DNA from: Sphingomonas phyllosphaerae | GTDB lineage: Bacteria > Pseudomonadota > Alphaproteobacteria > Sphingomonadales > Sphingomonadaceae | Reading direction: 5' to 3' | DNA length: 64,000 nucleotides | Assembly (NCBI RefSeq): GCF_029623345.1 | Contig: NZ_JAPYKH010000016.1 | Location: 25,884 to 89,883 of the forward strand | Shown here: positions 16,252 to 27,252 of the stretch, piece after piece | Layout of the letters: the number at the start of each line of letters is the position of its first letter | How positions within the stretch are numbered: position 1 is the stretch's first letter | Program-made: the position numbers and the translations under genes | Notes under the pieces: generated by a model | Database searches by the model: none | What the model was told of the DNA's origin: nothing | The model's input: only the letters and a program-made list of their open reading frames with translations

Positions 16252-17205
16252 TCAATCAATCCGTGGGGTCTCCGGTCGTCCGCCCAGATAGGCCGAGGCG
16301 GGCGCGTGGAAGGGGAAGCCCGCCGCGGCGACGCGGTTGAGGATCAGCTGCATCGAGCCGTGACGCGCCTCGCACGCCATCGCGCTGGCGCGTTCAAGCC
16401 AGGCCGGGTCAACCAACGTGCCCGAGCGCGTGCGCATCAGCGGGCCGCTCGGCCCCGTCATCGCGGCGATTCGGCGGCGTACCGTGGTGTCGGGCAGCGA
16501 CAGCGCGCGCGCGATCGCGGCGACGCGCACGGCATGGCTCTGGCGGAAGGTCGCGCCGCTCTCGCCGCGCGCCGCCAGCGTACCGCCTTCGGCGGCGAAG
16601 CGCTGCGTGTTGGCATGGAGGATCGCGGAGAAGATCGCGGTGTCCACCGCCTCGGGGAACAGGTTGCGGTTCTGATCGACCAGCGCCAGCACCAGATCGA
16701 GCAGCCCGCAGATCCCGTCGGTTTCGGTGAACTGGCCGACCGAGCGGATCGTCGGCAGTTCGATCGCACCCGCGGCCGTGGCATCGGCCACGAAGCGGAC
16801 GAAGCAATCGTGCGCGTAGCGCAGCTTGGCTTTGATGAAGCGGCTGCGCCAGAAGCGCGGCGACATGGTCACCCCGGCGTCGATCCGATGGCACAGCCCC
16901 GAGTCGATCAGCGCGGCGATGTGGCGGCGCACCGTCTCGAACGGCCGCCCGAGCGACAGCGCCGCCGAGTGGATCGAGATCGCGCCGTCGCGCTCGGGCT
17001 TGGTCAGCGCGGTGCGCATCAGTAGCGCCAGGACGAGCAGACGGTCGACGTTGCCGCGCAGCGGCCGCAGCATGGCGATGTTGATGCCGGTATGCAGCTC
17101 GGCGATCAGCCGCACCTTCTGATGAATGGGCATCGAGAGACGAACGCTGGCATGAGCGGGGGGCATGTCAGTCTGACGTCGCGCGGCCGTCGCATAATTC
17201 GGCAC
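16252..17205 (-). CDS. Putative winged-helix DNA-binding regulator, unknown target
   Basis: A 317-residue protein with two helix-turn-helix-like segments: about residues 75-115 (SIHSAALSLGRPFETVRRHIAALIDSG, an ArsR/MarR-like recognition region) and about 230-260 (VRVAAIARALSLPDTTVRRRIAAM). The repetition of TVRRHIAAL and TVRRRIAAM suggests an internal duplication of a winged-helix unit. No ligand domain was recognised. The start is taken as GTG 17205 (VPNYATAARRQTDM) because AAAGGA sits 7 bases upstream on this strand, a better site than any of the downstream ATGs at 17166 or 17133. It converges with the methyltransferase gene (9 bp gap). Role not assignable. Confidence 0.75.
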   Translation of the reverse strand: MPNYATAARRQTDMPPAHASVRLSMPIHQKVRLIAELHTGINIAMLRPLRGNVDRLLVLALLMRTALTKPERDGAISIHSAALSLGRPFETVRRHIAALIDSGLCHRIDAGVTMSPRFWRSRFIKAKLRYAHDCFVRFVADATAAGAIELPTIRSVGQFTETDGICGLLDLVLALVDQNRNLFPEAVDTAIFSAILHANTQRFAAEGGTLAARGESGATFRQSHAVRVAAIARALSLPDTTVRRRIAAMTGPSGPLMRTRSGTLVDPAWLERASAMACEARHGSMQLILNRVAAAGFPFHAPASAYLGGRPETPRID

Positions 17206-17531
17206 CGTGCTGGTCCTTTCACATCGAGTAACCATCGCCGTCAAGACAATCATTCCCGAATAAAGACAGACGAGTGTCGGCGTTTTCCAATGGTTGCACG
17301 AGCTCCCTGCATAGCCGTGCAACCCGCCGACCTCCGCAAGGCCTTTTTCAGCGGAATGAGTACATTATACGGTAAGGTGGAACCGTCGCACAGGTGCCTT
17401 TTACCCAATATGGTTGGTAGATGATCTTTTCGTCAGTTGAAGTTCAGCTTAGCGGCGGGCGTCCGAAACAGTCCTCACGTTGCGTCGTCTGGCGCCCGGG
17501 AGACAAGATGTTGCTCCGAGCCTGAGGCAGA
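17206..17531. other. 326-bp intergenic region, comparatively AT-rich, promoter-bearing
   Basis: Lies between the regulator (starts at 17205, leftwards) and the dctA stop (17532). Base composition from about 17215 to 17450 is clearly lower in GC than the coding DNA around it. It holds a perfect TATAAT on the minus strand (17369-17364) that would give a leader of about 150 nt for the regulator gene. No convincing gene or RNA gene was seen. Confidence 0.55.
17364..17369 (-). promoter_or_regulatory. Candidate -10 box for the winged-helix regulator
   Basis: TATAAT on the minus strand in the AT-rich spacer. A match to the -35 consensus at the expected 17-base distance is weak (TGTGCG), so this would be an activator-dependent or weak promoter, or chance. 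Confidence 0.35.
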
Positions 17532-18890
17532 TCAACTGGCCTGGTTGGTAACCATTGGCCGCGCGGGTGATCCGGCAGCTGGCGGCACAGCGTCCAGAGG
17601 CGCCGGGTCGCCGCGCAACGCCGAATCGAGTCGCGCGCGGTCCAGCTTGTTCTCCCACCGCGCCACCACGATCGCGGCCACCGCGTTGCCGACGAAGTTG
17701 GTGAGGCTGCGGCACTCGCTCATGAAGCGGTCGACGCCGAGGATCAGCGCCATGCCCGCCACCGGGACGGTCGGCACGATCGACAGCGTCGCCGCCAGCG
17801 TGATGAAGCCGGCGCCGGTCACCCCCGCTGCGCCCTTGGACGAGAGCATCGCCACCGCGAGCAGCAACAGCTGCTGGCCGAGCGACAGGTCGACGTTGCA
17901 CGCCTGCGCGATGAACAGCGCCGCGAGCGTCATGTAGATGTTGGTGCCGTCGAGGTTGAACGAATAGCCCGTCGGCACCACCAGCCCGACCACGCCGCGA
18001 TCGCACCCGGCCGCCTCCAGCTTGGTCAGCAGCCCCGGGAGCGCCGGCTCGGACGAGGAGGTGCCGAGCACCAGCAGCAGCTCGCCCTTGAGATAGGCGA
18101 TCAGCCGCAGGATCGAGAAGCCGTGCAGCCGCGCCACCACGCCCAGCACGCCCAGCACGAAGATCAGCGAGGTCGCGTAGAAGGTGAGCACCAGCCCGCC
18201 GAGGTTGACCAGGCTGCCCGCGCCATATTTGCCGACCGTGAAGGCGATCGCGCCAAACGCGCCGATCGGCGCCGCGCGCATCAGGATCGCGACGACCTTG
18301 AAGACGACGAGGTTGAGCCGCTCGACGAGCTCTAGCACCGGCCGCGCCGGCTCGCCGACCAGGCTGATCGACACGCCGACCAGGATCGCCACCAGCAGCA
18401 CCTGAAGGATGTTGTCCTGCGCCAGCGCGGAGGCGAGCGTGGTCGGGATGATCGCGAGCAGGAAGCCGATCAGCGAGGTCTCGTGCGCCTTGGCGGCATA
18501 GTCCTTCACCGCGCCGGTATCGAGCGTGGCGGGATCGACGTTCATGCCCGCGCCGGGCTGGACGACATTGGCCACGATCAGCCCGACGACCAGCGCCAGC
18601 GTCGAAAAGAACAGGAAATAGCCGAACGCCTTGAGCGCGATCCGCCCGGCCGAGCGGAGTTCGCTCAATCCCGCGATGCCGCTCACCAGGGTGAGGAAGA
18701 TGACCGGCGCGATCACCATCTTCACCAGCTTGATGAAGGCGTCGCCCAGCGGCTTGAGCGCGGCGCCGAGCGTCGGGTGGAAATGGCCGAGCAGCGCGCC
18801 GGCGACGATCGCGACCAGCACTTGGACGTACAGATGCTGGTAGAAGGGACGCGGCGCGGGCGGCGGCGCGGCGGCGGGGATGACGGTCAT
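17532..18890 (-). CDS. dctA: C4-dicarboxylate:cation symporter DctA
   Basis: Inner-membrane DAACS-family carrier of 452 residues that takes up succinate, fumarate and malate with H+ or Na+. Characteristic segments are [22 protein letters not shown] (TM region 2-3), the serine-rich re-entrant loop [37 protein letters not shown], and [23 protein letters not shown]. These two loops carry the substrate and cation ligands. It is divergent from fumC across 261 bp, so dicarboxylate uptake and fumarate hydration may share control; no DctB/DctD genes are nearby. Confidence 0.92.
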   Translation of the reverse strand: MTVIPAAAPPPAPRPFYQHLYVQVLVAIVAGALLGHFHPTLGAALKPLGDAFIKLVKMVIAPVIFLTLVSGIAGLSELRSAGRIALKAFGYFLFFSTLALVVGLIVANVVQPGAGMNVDPATLDTGAVKDYAAKAHETSLIGFLLAIIPTTLASALAQDNILQVLLVAILVGVSISLVGEPARPVLELVERLNLVVFKVVAILMRAAPIGAFGAIAFTVGKYGAGSLVNLGGLVLTFYATSLIFVLGVLGVVARLHGFSILRLIAYLKGELLLVLGTSSSEPALPGLLTKLEAAGCDRGVVGLVVPTGYSFNLDGTNIYMTLAALFIAQACNVDLSLGQQLLLLAVAMLSSKGAAGVTGAGFITLAATLSIVPTVPVAGMALILGVDRFMSECRSLTNFVGNAVAAIVVARWENKLDRARLDSALRGDPAPLDAVPPAAGSPARPMVTNQAS

Positions 18891-19151
18891 GGGCCTCTCC
18901 TGCGTCCGGCGGTCGGACGTCTCGTCATCCTAGGATACGCGCGTCGGGCGATCGCGCCAGCGCCGCTGCCACGCGCCCGGAAAGCCACGGAAATGCTGGC
19001 GGATCGCCCTCCTGCCGACGCCGCGACGACGACCTGGCGTGCGGATTTCCGCGGCGGGGCGGGCGCGCCTGTGCCGAAGTTCGCGCGGCGCGGCGGGTCG
19101 GCACCGCCGACGCATCGCGCAACGTCGCGGCGGCCGGCGAGTTGACCCGGC

Positions 19152-20567
19152 ATGACCGACCCCCGCACCGAACCCGCCGCCACCCGCACCGAGACCGACG
19201 CGCTCGGCGCGATCGAGGTACCCGCCAGCGCCTACTGGGGTGCGCAGACCGAGCGCAGCCTCGAGAACTTTCCGTTCGGCGCGCGTGAGCGGATGCCGAT
19301 CGAGATCGTCCGCGCGCTCGCGCTGGTGAAGCAGGCGGCGGCGCGGGTGAACCGCCGCCACGGGCTCGCTGCCGAGAAGGCGGAGGCGATCGAGGCCGCG
19401 GCGCAGGAGATCACGCAGGGGCTGCTCGACGACCAGTTCCCGCTGGTGATCTGGCAGACCGGCAGCGGCACGCAGAGCAACATGAACGTCAACGAGGTGA
19501 TCGCGGGCCGCGCCAACGAGATTCTCACCGGCCAGCGTGGCGGCAAGGCGCCGGTCCACCCCAACGACGACGTCAACCGCGGCCAGTCGTCCAACGACAG
19601 TTTTCCCACCGCGCTCCACGTCGCCTGCTCGCTCGCGGTGCGCCAGCGGCTGATCCCCGCGGTCGAGCGGCTGCACGCCGCGCTTGACGCGCGCGCGCGC
19701 GAATGGGCCGGGCTGGTCAAGATCGGCCGCACCCACCTCCAGGACGCGACGCCGCTGACGCTCGGCGACGAATTCTCCGGCTACGCGCACCAATTGTACC
19801 GCTGCATCAAGCGGATCGAACCCGCGGTGGAGCAGGGTACCGACAAGCTCGCGCAGGGCGGCACCGCGGTCGGCACCGGCCTCAACGCGCCCAAGGGCTT
19901 CGCGCGCGACGTCGCCGCCGAGCTCGCGGCGATCACCGGCGTGGCCTTCGCGCCGGCGGAGAATTTCTTCGAGGCGCTCGCCAGCAACGATCCACTCGTC
20001 CATCTCTCGGGCGTGCTCAACACGCTGGCGGTGGCGTGCACCAAGATCGCCAACGACATCCGCCTGCTCGGCTCAGGGCCGCGCAGTGGCCTCGGTGAGC
20101 TCGACCTGCCCGCCAACGAGCCGGGCAGCTCGATCATGCCGGGCAAGGTCAACCCGACCCAGTGCGAGATGCTGACGATGGTGGCGGCGCAGGTGATGGG
20201 CAACCACGTCGCGGTCACCGTGGGCGGCGCGCAGGGGCATCTCGAGCTCAACGTCTTCAAGCCGATGCTGGGCGCCGCGGTGCTGCGCTCGATCGACCTG
20301 CTAGCGACCGGGTGCGAGAGCTTCGCGCTGCGCTGCGTCGACGGGCTGCGCGCCAACGAGGCGCGGATCGGCGAGCTGGTCGAGCGCTCGCTGATGCTGG
20401 TGACCGCGCTCGCGCCCGAGATCGGCTATGACAATGCCGCCAAGATCGCCAAGCACGCGCACGAGCGCGGGCAGACACTGCGCGAGGCCGGGCTGGAACT
20501 GGGGCTGGTGGACGAGGCGACGTTCGACCGGGTGGTACGGCCAGAGGCGATGCTGGGGGAGCGGTAG
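19152..20567 (+). CDS. fumC: Class II fumarate hydratase
   Basis: Converts fumarate to L-malate in the TCA cycle; iron-independent homotetramer. The 471-residue protein shows [72 protein letters not shown] and the superfamily signature [16 protein letters not shown] with its catalytic serine. Start at ATG 19152. It is transcribed away from dctA, and a 27-nt-arm inverted repeat lies just beyond its stop (20637-20730). Confidence 0.96.
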   Translation: MTDPRTEPAATRTETDALGAIEVPASAYWGAQTERSLENFPFGARERMPIEIVRALALVKQAAARVNRRHGLAAEKAEAIEAAAQEITQGLLDDQFPLVIWQTGSGTQSNMNVNEVIAGRANEILTGQRGGKAPVHPNDDVNRGQSSNDSFPTALHVACSLAVRQRLIPAVERLHAALDARAREWAGLVKIGRTHLQDATPLTLGDEFSGYAHQLYRCIKRIEPAVEQGTDKLAQGGTAVGTGLNAPKGFARDVAAELAAITGVAFAPAENFFEALASNDPLVHLSGVLNTLAVACTKIANDIRLLGSGPRSGLGELDLPANEPGSSIMPGKVNPTQCEMLTMVAAQVMGNHVAVTVGGAQGHLELNVFKPMLGAAVLRSIDLLATGCESFALRCVDGLRANEARIGELVERSLMLVTALAPEIGYDNAAKIAKHAHERGQTLREAGLELGLVDEATFDRVVRPEAMLGER

Positions 20568-20636
20568 AAGGCGGCACTGCGGCGCGTCACCGTGACGTCC
20601 GCAAGCTCGTTCGATGCTTTGCCTCACACCATTGCC

Positions 20637-20730
20637 GTCATCCTGAACTTGTTTCAGGATCCACTGGTGCGCCGGCATCGCGACCGCTAAGTGCGCGGAT
20701 CGGTGGATCCCGAAACGAGTTCGGGATGAC
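20637..20730. repeat. Inverted repeat, 27-nt arms (GTCATCC...GGATCCA family)
   Basis: Arms 20637-20663 (GTCATCCTGAACTTGTTTCA...) and 20704-20730 (TGGATCCCGAAACGAGTTCG...) pair at 24 of 27 positions around a 40-nt centre. Each arm is itself a hairpin (TCCTGAA...TTCAGGA). A related unit with the same arm length is at 28510-28603, and diverged ones are at 23251-23331 and 25453-25479. It lies between fumC and the convergent NDUFS4-like gene. Confidence 0.8.
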
Positions 20731-20838
20731 GCCAGCTAAGGGGCAAGCGGCGCGTCAAGCTTCCGCCTTGGCCCGGTGCGCACGCCCGATGTGGCGCCCA
20801 GGTCAGTCCATGGCGTCAGGCGCGCTCCCCGCCCGATC

Positions 20839-21132
20839 CTACCGGAAATTGTCCGCGTAGCTCTGTAGCTTGAGCGTCTTTGTCGGGGTCGGGATAACGG
20901 TGTAGCGCAACCCCTGCTGCTCGGCATACGCCACTGCCGCCTCGCACGTCGGGAAGCCCAGCTTGATCTGGTCGCGCGTGTCGCCGCTGCCGGCCCAGCC
21001 GGTGAGCGCATCGGCCTTCTTGGGCTCGCCGGGCTCGAATTCGAGCTGCCAGTGATCGGTGCGGGCCTTGCCCGACTGCATGGCGTTCTTCGGGCGCTGG
21101 TAGATGCGGGCGGTCTGCATGACCGGCGTCAT
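20839..21132 (-). CDS. NDUFS4-like respiratory complex I accessory protein
   Basis: A 97-residue protein, [20 protein letters not shown]..., of the ETC_C1_NDUFA4/NDUFS4 family: [28 protein letters not shown]-like [24 protein letters not shown] sequence [15 protein letters not shown], and the C-terminal YADNFR. Homologues are 18-kDa accessory subunits of NADH:ubiquinone oxidoreductase that stabilise the N-module; alphaproteobacteria carry them outside the nuo operon, as here. The start is the ATG at 21132; the open frame further upstream overlaps the dnaK promoter. Divergent from dnaK with 173 bp between. Confidence 0.85.
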   Translation of the reverse strand: MTPVMQTARIYQRPKNAMQSGKARTDHWQLEFEPGEPKKADALTGWAGSGDTRDQIKLGFPTCEAAVAYAEQQGLRYTVIPTPTKTLKLQSYADNFR

Positions 21133-21193
21133 ACGGGTCACGCGCGAGTCAGGCAATCGTTCCCGGCCGCCCCCGCCACACGGCCGCCGCAAT

Positions 21194-21221
21194 CTTGCGG
21201 GGCGCGACCGCGCACCTATAT
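21194..21221 (+). promoter_or_regulatory. RpoH (sigma-32) promoter of dnaK
   Basis: CTTG (21194-21197), 17-base spacer, CCTATAT (21215-21221). This fits the alphaproteobacterial heat-shock consensus CTTG-N17-CYTATNT base for base. Transcription would start near 21228, giving a leader of roughly 80 nt before the dnaK ATG at 21306. No CIRCE-type inverted repeat was seen, so sigma-32 control appears to be the main input. Confidence 0.75.
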
Positions 21222-21305
21222 CGCGCTTCGTCATCGCGGTTGCGCTGCCGTAACGGGGCGTCGCCGCAACATTACACGTCAACGCAGGGGCTAGGCAAAG
21301 CACTC

Positions 21306-23213
<1,908 letters not shown>

Positions 23214-23250
23214 TCCGCGCCGGAGTGAACTGACATGAACCTCTCCCGTC

Positions 23251-23331
23251 ATACCGGCGCAGGCCGGTATCCCGTGCCGCAGACGAGACCGCGCGCGGCA
23301 CTGGACCCCGGCCCTGGCCGGGGTGACGGCG
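23251..23331. repeat. Diverged inverted repeat between dnaK and dnaJ
   Basis: Left arm GTCATACCGGCGCAGGCCGG... and right arm TGGACCCCGGCCCTGGCCGG...GTGAC, each a near-perfect hairpin, with the outer GTCA...TGAC ends of the same family as 20637-20730. It occupies most of the dnaK-dnaJ gap and could lower dnaJ expression relative to dnaK by partial termination or mRNA processing. Confidence 0.6.
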
Positions 23332-23350
23332 ACGGGCGCGGGGGCGCTGC

Positions 23351-24469
23351 ATGACTGAAATCGACTATTACGAGCTGCTCGAATGCGAGCGGACCGCGGA
23401 CGCGGCGACGATCAAATCGTCGTATCGCAAGCTCGCGATGAAATACCATCCCGACAAGAACGCCGGGTGCAAGGACAGCGAAGCCAAGTTCAAGGCGGTC
23501 AGCGAGGCCTATGACTGCCTCAAGGACCCGCAGAAGCGCGCGGCCTATGATCGCTTCGGCCACGCTGCCTTCAAGAACGGTGGCGGCAGTGGCGGCGGCG
23601 CGCAGGATTTCTCCGGCTTCTCCGATATCTTCGAGAGTGTCTTCGGCGAATTCATGGGCGGCCAGCGCGGCGGCGGGCGGCAGGTGCGCCGCGGCGCCGA
23701 CCTGCGCTACGACATGGAGATCACGCTGGAGGAGGCGTATCACGGCAAGGAGACGGAGATCACCGTCGACATTTCCGCCGCATGCGACACCTGCAACGGC
23801 ACCGGCTCCAAGCCGGGCACTCATGCGCACACCTGCCAGCACTGCCACGGGCACGGCAAGGTGCGCGCGCAGCAGGGCTTCTTCGTGGTCGAGCGGGCCT
23901 GCCCCTTGTGCCACGGCTCGGGTGAGGTGATCACCGATCCGTGCGCCGACTGCCGCGGCGAGGGTCGGGTCGAGAAGACCAAGACGCTCGCGGTCAACGT
24001 GCCGCCGGGCGTCGACGAGGGCACGCGCGTGCGCCTCACCGGCGAAGGCGAGGCGGGCGCGCGCGGCGCCCCGCCGGGCGATCTCTACATCTTCCTCCAC
24101 GTGAAGCGGCATTCGATCTTCGAGCGCGAGGGTACGACATTGTTCGCGCGCGCGCCGATCAGCTTCACCACCGCCGCGCTGGGCGGGACGCTGTCGATCC
24201 CCGGGCTCGACGGCAAACGCCACGAGGTCAAGATCCCTGCGGGCATCCAGTCGGGCAAGCAGCTGCGCCAGCGCGGCGCGGGCATGCCCGTGCTCCAGGG
24301 CCGTGGCACCGGCGACCTGGTGATCCAGGTTGAGGTGGAGACGCCGTCCAAGCTCAGCACGCGGCAGCGCGCGTTGCTGGAGGAATTCCGCGAGACCGAG
24401 ACGGGTGACGAATGCCCGCAGAGCCAGGGCTTCTTCTCGCGGCTCAAGAACGCGATCGCGGGCGAGTGA
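23351..24469 (+). CDS. dnaJ: Co-chaperone DnaJ (Hsp40)
   Basis: 372-residue type I J-protein. J domain with the HPD triad (MKYHPDKNAG), Gly/Phe-rich linker (GGGSGGGAQDFSGFSD), and four zinc-binding repeats: CDTCNGTG, CQHCHGHG, CPLCHGSG and CADCRGEG, followed by the two substrate-binding beta domains (VPPGVDEGTRVRLTGEGEAG). Stimulates DnaK ATPase and delivers clients. Its TGA overlaps the GTG start of era, which couples the two genes. Confidence 0.97.
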   Translation: MTEIDYYELLECERTADAATIKSSYRKLAMKYHPDKNAGCKDSEAKFKAVSEAYDCLKDPQKRAAYDRFGHAAFKNGGGSGGGAQDFSGFSDIFESVFGEFMGGQRGGGRQVRRGADLRYDMEITLEEAYHGKETEITVDISAACDTCNGTGSKPGTHAHTCQHCHGHGKVRAQQGFFVVERACPLCHGSGEVITDPCADCRGEGRVEKTKTLAVNVPPGVDEGTRVRLTGEGEAGARGAPPGDLYIFLHVKRHSIFEREGTTLFARAPISFTTAALGGTLSIPGLDGKRHEVKIPAGIQSGKQLRQRGAGMPVLQGRGTGDLVIQVEVETPSKLSTRQRALLEEFRETETGDECPQSQGFFSRLKNAIAGE

Positions 24470-25410
24470 GCGACGTGGACGCAACCGCGCCAGCGACTCA
24501 ACATTCGCAACATTCGCCGGCGACGCGCTGTGGCCTGGTTGCGGTCGTGGGCGCGCCCAATGCGGGAAAGTCGACCTTGGTCAACGCCTTGGTCGGGCAA
24601 AAGGTAGCGATCGTCAGTCCCAAGGCGCAGACCACGCGCGCGCGGCTGATGGGCGTCGCGCTGGAGGGCGAGACGCAGCTGCTGCTCGTCGATACGCCCG
24701 GCATCTTTGAGCCGCGTCGCCGGTTCGATCGTGCAATGGTGGCCGCGGCGTGGGGCGGCGCCGAGGGTGCCGACGTGATCGCGCTGGTGGTCGACGGCAA
24801 GGGCGGGCTCGGCCCCAAGGTGACCGAGATCGTCGAGTCGCTGAAGGACCGGCGCGAGCCGATCTACCTCGTGCTTAATAAGGTCGACCTCGCCGACAAG
24901 CCCAAGCTGCTGGTCCATGCGGAGAAGCTCAACGCGCTTCTGCCCTTTGCCGAGACCTTCTTCATTTCCGCGCAGACCGGCGACGGGCTGCCTCAGTTCA
25001 AGCAGGCGCTGGCGGCGGCGATGCCGGCGGGGCCGTGGCATTATCCCGCGGATCAGGTGTCCGACGCGTCGGAGCGTGCGCTGGCGGCGGAGGTGACGCG
25101 CGAGCAGCTCTACCTCCAGCTCCACGCCGAGCTGCCTTATGCCAGCGTGGTCGAGACCGAGAAGTTCAGCGAGCGCGAAGACGGCTCGGCCGAGATCCAC
25201 CAGCAGATCCTCGTCGAGCGCGTGACCCAGCGCGCGATCGTGCTGGGCAAGGGCGGCACGCGCATCCGCGAGATCGGCGCGCGCGCGCGTGCGGAACTGG
25301 CGGTGCTGCTCGACCGGCCGGTCCACCTCTACCTCCACGTCAAGGTCAAGCCCGGCTGGGACGAGGACCGCGGCGTCTACCGCGACATCGGGCTCGACTG
25401 GGTGGAGTGA
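24466..25410 (+). CDS. era: GTPase Era
   Basis: Ribosome-assembly GTPase that binds the 3' end of 16S rRNA. The 314-residue product has G1 GAPNAGKST (29-37), G2 TTRARLMG, G3 DTPGIF, G4 NKVD and G5 SAQTG, then a KH domain with GKGGTRIREIGARARAEL. The start GTG at 24466 overlaps the dnaJ stop (GTGA), so era is read from the dnaJ message. In most proteobacteria era follows rnc; here it is with chaperone genes, which would put a ribosome-assembly factor under partial heat-shock control. Confidence 0.93.
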   Translation: MSDVDATAPATQHSQHSPATRCGLVAVVGAPNAGKSTLVNALVGQKVAIVSPKAQTTRARLMGVALEGETQLLLVDTPGIFEPRRRFDRAMVAAAWGGAEGADVIALVVDGKGGLGPKVTEIVESLKDRREPIYLVLNKVDLADKPKLLVHAEKLNALLPFAETFFISAQTGDGLPQFKQALAAAMPAGPWHYPADQVSDASERALAAEVTREQLYLQLHAELPYASVVETEKFSEREDGSAEIHQQILVERVTQRAIVLGKGGTRIREIGARARAELAVLLDRPVHLYLHVKVKPGWDEDRGVYRDIGLDWVE

Positions 25411-25452
25411 GGCGGGGGTGGCAGGCGCCTCCCGCGCCGCACCCACTGCGCG

Positions 25453-25479
25453 TCACCCCGGACATGGTTCGGCATCCAC
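25453..25479. repeat. Single arm of the GTCA...ATCCA repeat family
   Basis: GTCACCCCGGACATGGTTCG followed by GCATCCA matches the 27-nt arm found at 28510-28536 with few changes. A clear opposing arm is not present nearby, so this looks like a decayed copy between era and the MFS gene. Confidence 0.5.
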
Positions 25480-25599
25480 CGTGCCGCGCACCTCACCCGG
25501 TGGCGCTCGCGGGACGGTCGATGAACTTGCCGACGCCCGGTTCGTCCTAACCGTTACCGGCCGGTGACGGGCCGCGAGAGGGGTGAACGAGACGACGCC

Positions 25600-27252
25600 A
25601 TGGCGGTGCTGACGCGGCTGCGCGACTTCGTTAGCGAGGAACGCTGGGAGTTCGCTCCGCACGAGCGTCCGGTCATGCCCGGCTCGCCGGGGTCGCCCGA
25701 GCATCCGCGGCGCCGTCGCCTCACCTATGCGCTGGTCGGCACCCTGGTGGGGCTCACCGGCGGGTTCGGCAACGCGCTGGTGGCGGCGAACACGACGACG
25801 CTGGCGGGCGCGCTGGGGCTCGACCCGTCCGAGATCGGGTGGCTGCCGACGGTCTATGTGATGACCAACGTCAGCATCAACCTGCTGCTGATCAAGTTCC
25901 GGCAGCAATTCGGGCTGCGCCCGTTCGCGATGCTGTTCATCGGCATCTATGTCGCGGTGACCTTCGCGCATCTGTTCGTCCACGGTTTCGCCTCGGCGAT
26001 CGTGGTGCGCGCGGCGAGCGGGCTGGCGGCGGCGCCGCTCTCCACTTTCGCGCTCTATTATTTCATGCAGGCGGTGCCCGCGAACTGGCGGCTGCGCGCG
26101 ATCGTGCTCGGCATCGGCGTGCCGCAATGCGCCACCCCGCTGGCGCGGCTGTTCTCCCCCGAGCTGCTGGCGATGAGCCAGTGGCGCACGCTATATCTGT
26201 TCGAGCTCGGGCTCGCCGCGCTGAGCCTCGCCGCGGTGACGGTGTTCCGGCTGCCGCCCACCACGCGCCAGCCCGCGTTCGAGAAGCTCGATTTCGTCAC
26301 CTTCGCGCTCTACGCCGGGGCGATGGCCCTGTTCGCCGCGGTGCTCGGGCTGGGACGGTACGTGTGGTGGACCGAGGCCCGCTGGATCGGCTGGGCGCTG
26401 CTCGCCGCCATCCCGATGCTCGCCGCCGCCTTGGTGATCGAGCATCACCGCGCCAACCCGCTGATCAACACGCGCTGGCTCGGCAGCGCCGACATCCTGC
26501 GCTTCGCGGTGGTGACGCTGATGGCGCGGATCGTGCTATCCGAACAGACCTATGGCGCGGTCGGGCTGCTCACCGTGCTGGGGCAGAACAACGACCAGCT
26601 GGGCACCTTCTTCACGATCATCTTCCTCGCCACCGTGGCGGGCTTCGTCGCCAGCGCGGTGACGCTGAACGTCGAGAGACTGGCGCATCCGGTGATGCTC
26701 GCGATCGGGCTGGTGGCAGTGGCGGCCTGGGTCGATTCGTCCGCGACGAGCCTGACGCGCGCGCCGCAATTGTATCTTACCCAAGCGACGATCGCCTTCG
26801 CGGGCGCGTTCTTCCTCGGCCCTTCGCTGCTGTTCGGCATGACGCGCGCATTGCAGCAGGGGGCCGGTCACGTGATCAGCTTCATCGCGCTGTTCGGCGT
26901 GCTCAACTCGATCGGCAGCCTGGCCGGAACCGCGATCCTCGGCACCTATCAAATCGTCCGTGAGAAGGCGAACAGCGCCGCTTTGGTGCAGGCGATCGAC
27001 CCGACCGACCCGCAGGTGCAGGCGCGGCTCGCCGCGGGGGCGAGCGGCGTGGCGCGCGTGGTCGGGGACACCGGGCTGCGCTCCGCCGAGGGCGGCGCCT
27101 TGCTGTCGCAGGCGGCGACGCGCGAGGCCAATGTGCTCGCCTATGACGATCTGTTCCGGCTGATCGCGGTGCTCGCTGCGCTCACCTTCGTGTACCTGTT
27201 GTTCCTCCTGCTGCGCCGCGAATGGCGCGCGCGCCGTCAGAGTATCGCATGA
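25600..27252 (+). CDS. MFS multidrug transporter (EmrB/DHA2-like)
   Basis: A 550-residue inner-membrane protein with about 14 hydrophobic segments, consistent with the DHA2 drug:H+ antiporter group. An N-terminal cytoplasmic stretch of about 40 residues precedes the first helix (LTYALVGTLVGLTGGFGNAL). A soluble loop near residues 455-515 (TDPQVQARLAAGASGVARV) precedes the last helix, as in EmrB-type proteins that dock a periplasmic adaptor. The start is taken as the ATG at 25600; an in-frame GTG at 25564 is possible. Its stop overlaps the next gene (ATGA), the HlyD-type adaptor, and an outer-membrane factor follows, so these form an Emr-type tripartite pump. Confidence 0.85.
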   Translation: MAVLTRLRDFVSEERWEFAPHERPVMPGSPGSPEHPRRRRLTYALVGTLVGLTGGFGNALVAANTTTLAGALGLDPSEIGWLPTVYVMTNVSINLLLIKFRQQFGLRPFAMLFIGIYVAVTFAHLFVHGFASAIVVRAASGLAAAPLSTFALYYFMQAVPANWRLRAIVLGIGVPQCATPLARLFSPELLAMSQWRTLYLFELGLAALSLAAVTVFRLPPTTRQPAFEKLDFVTFALYAGAMALFAAVLGLGRYVWWTEARWIGWALLAAIPMLAAALVIEHHRANPLINTRWLGSADILRFAVVTLMARIVLSEQTYGAVGLLTVLGQNNDQLGTFFTIIFLATVAGFVASAVTLNVERLAHPVMLAIGLVAVAAWVDSSATSLTRAPQLYLTQATIAFAGAFFLGPSLLFGMTRALQQGAGHVISFIALFGVLNSIGSLAGTAILGTYQIVREKANSAALVQAIDPTDPQVQARLAAGASGVARVVGDTGLRSAEGGALLSQAATREANVLAYDDLFRLIAVLAALTFVYLLFLLLRREWRARRQSIA

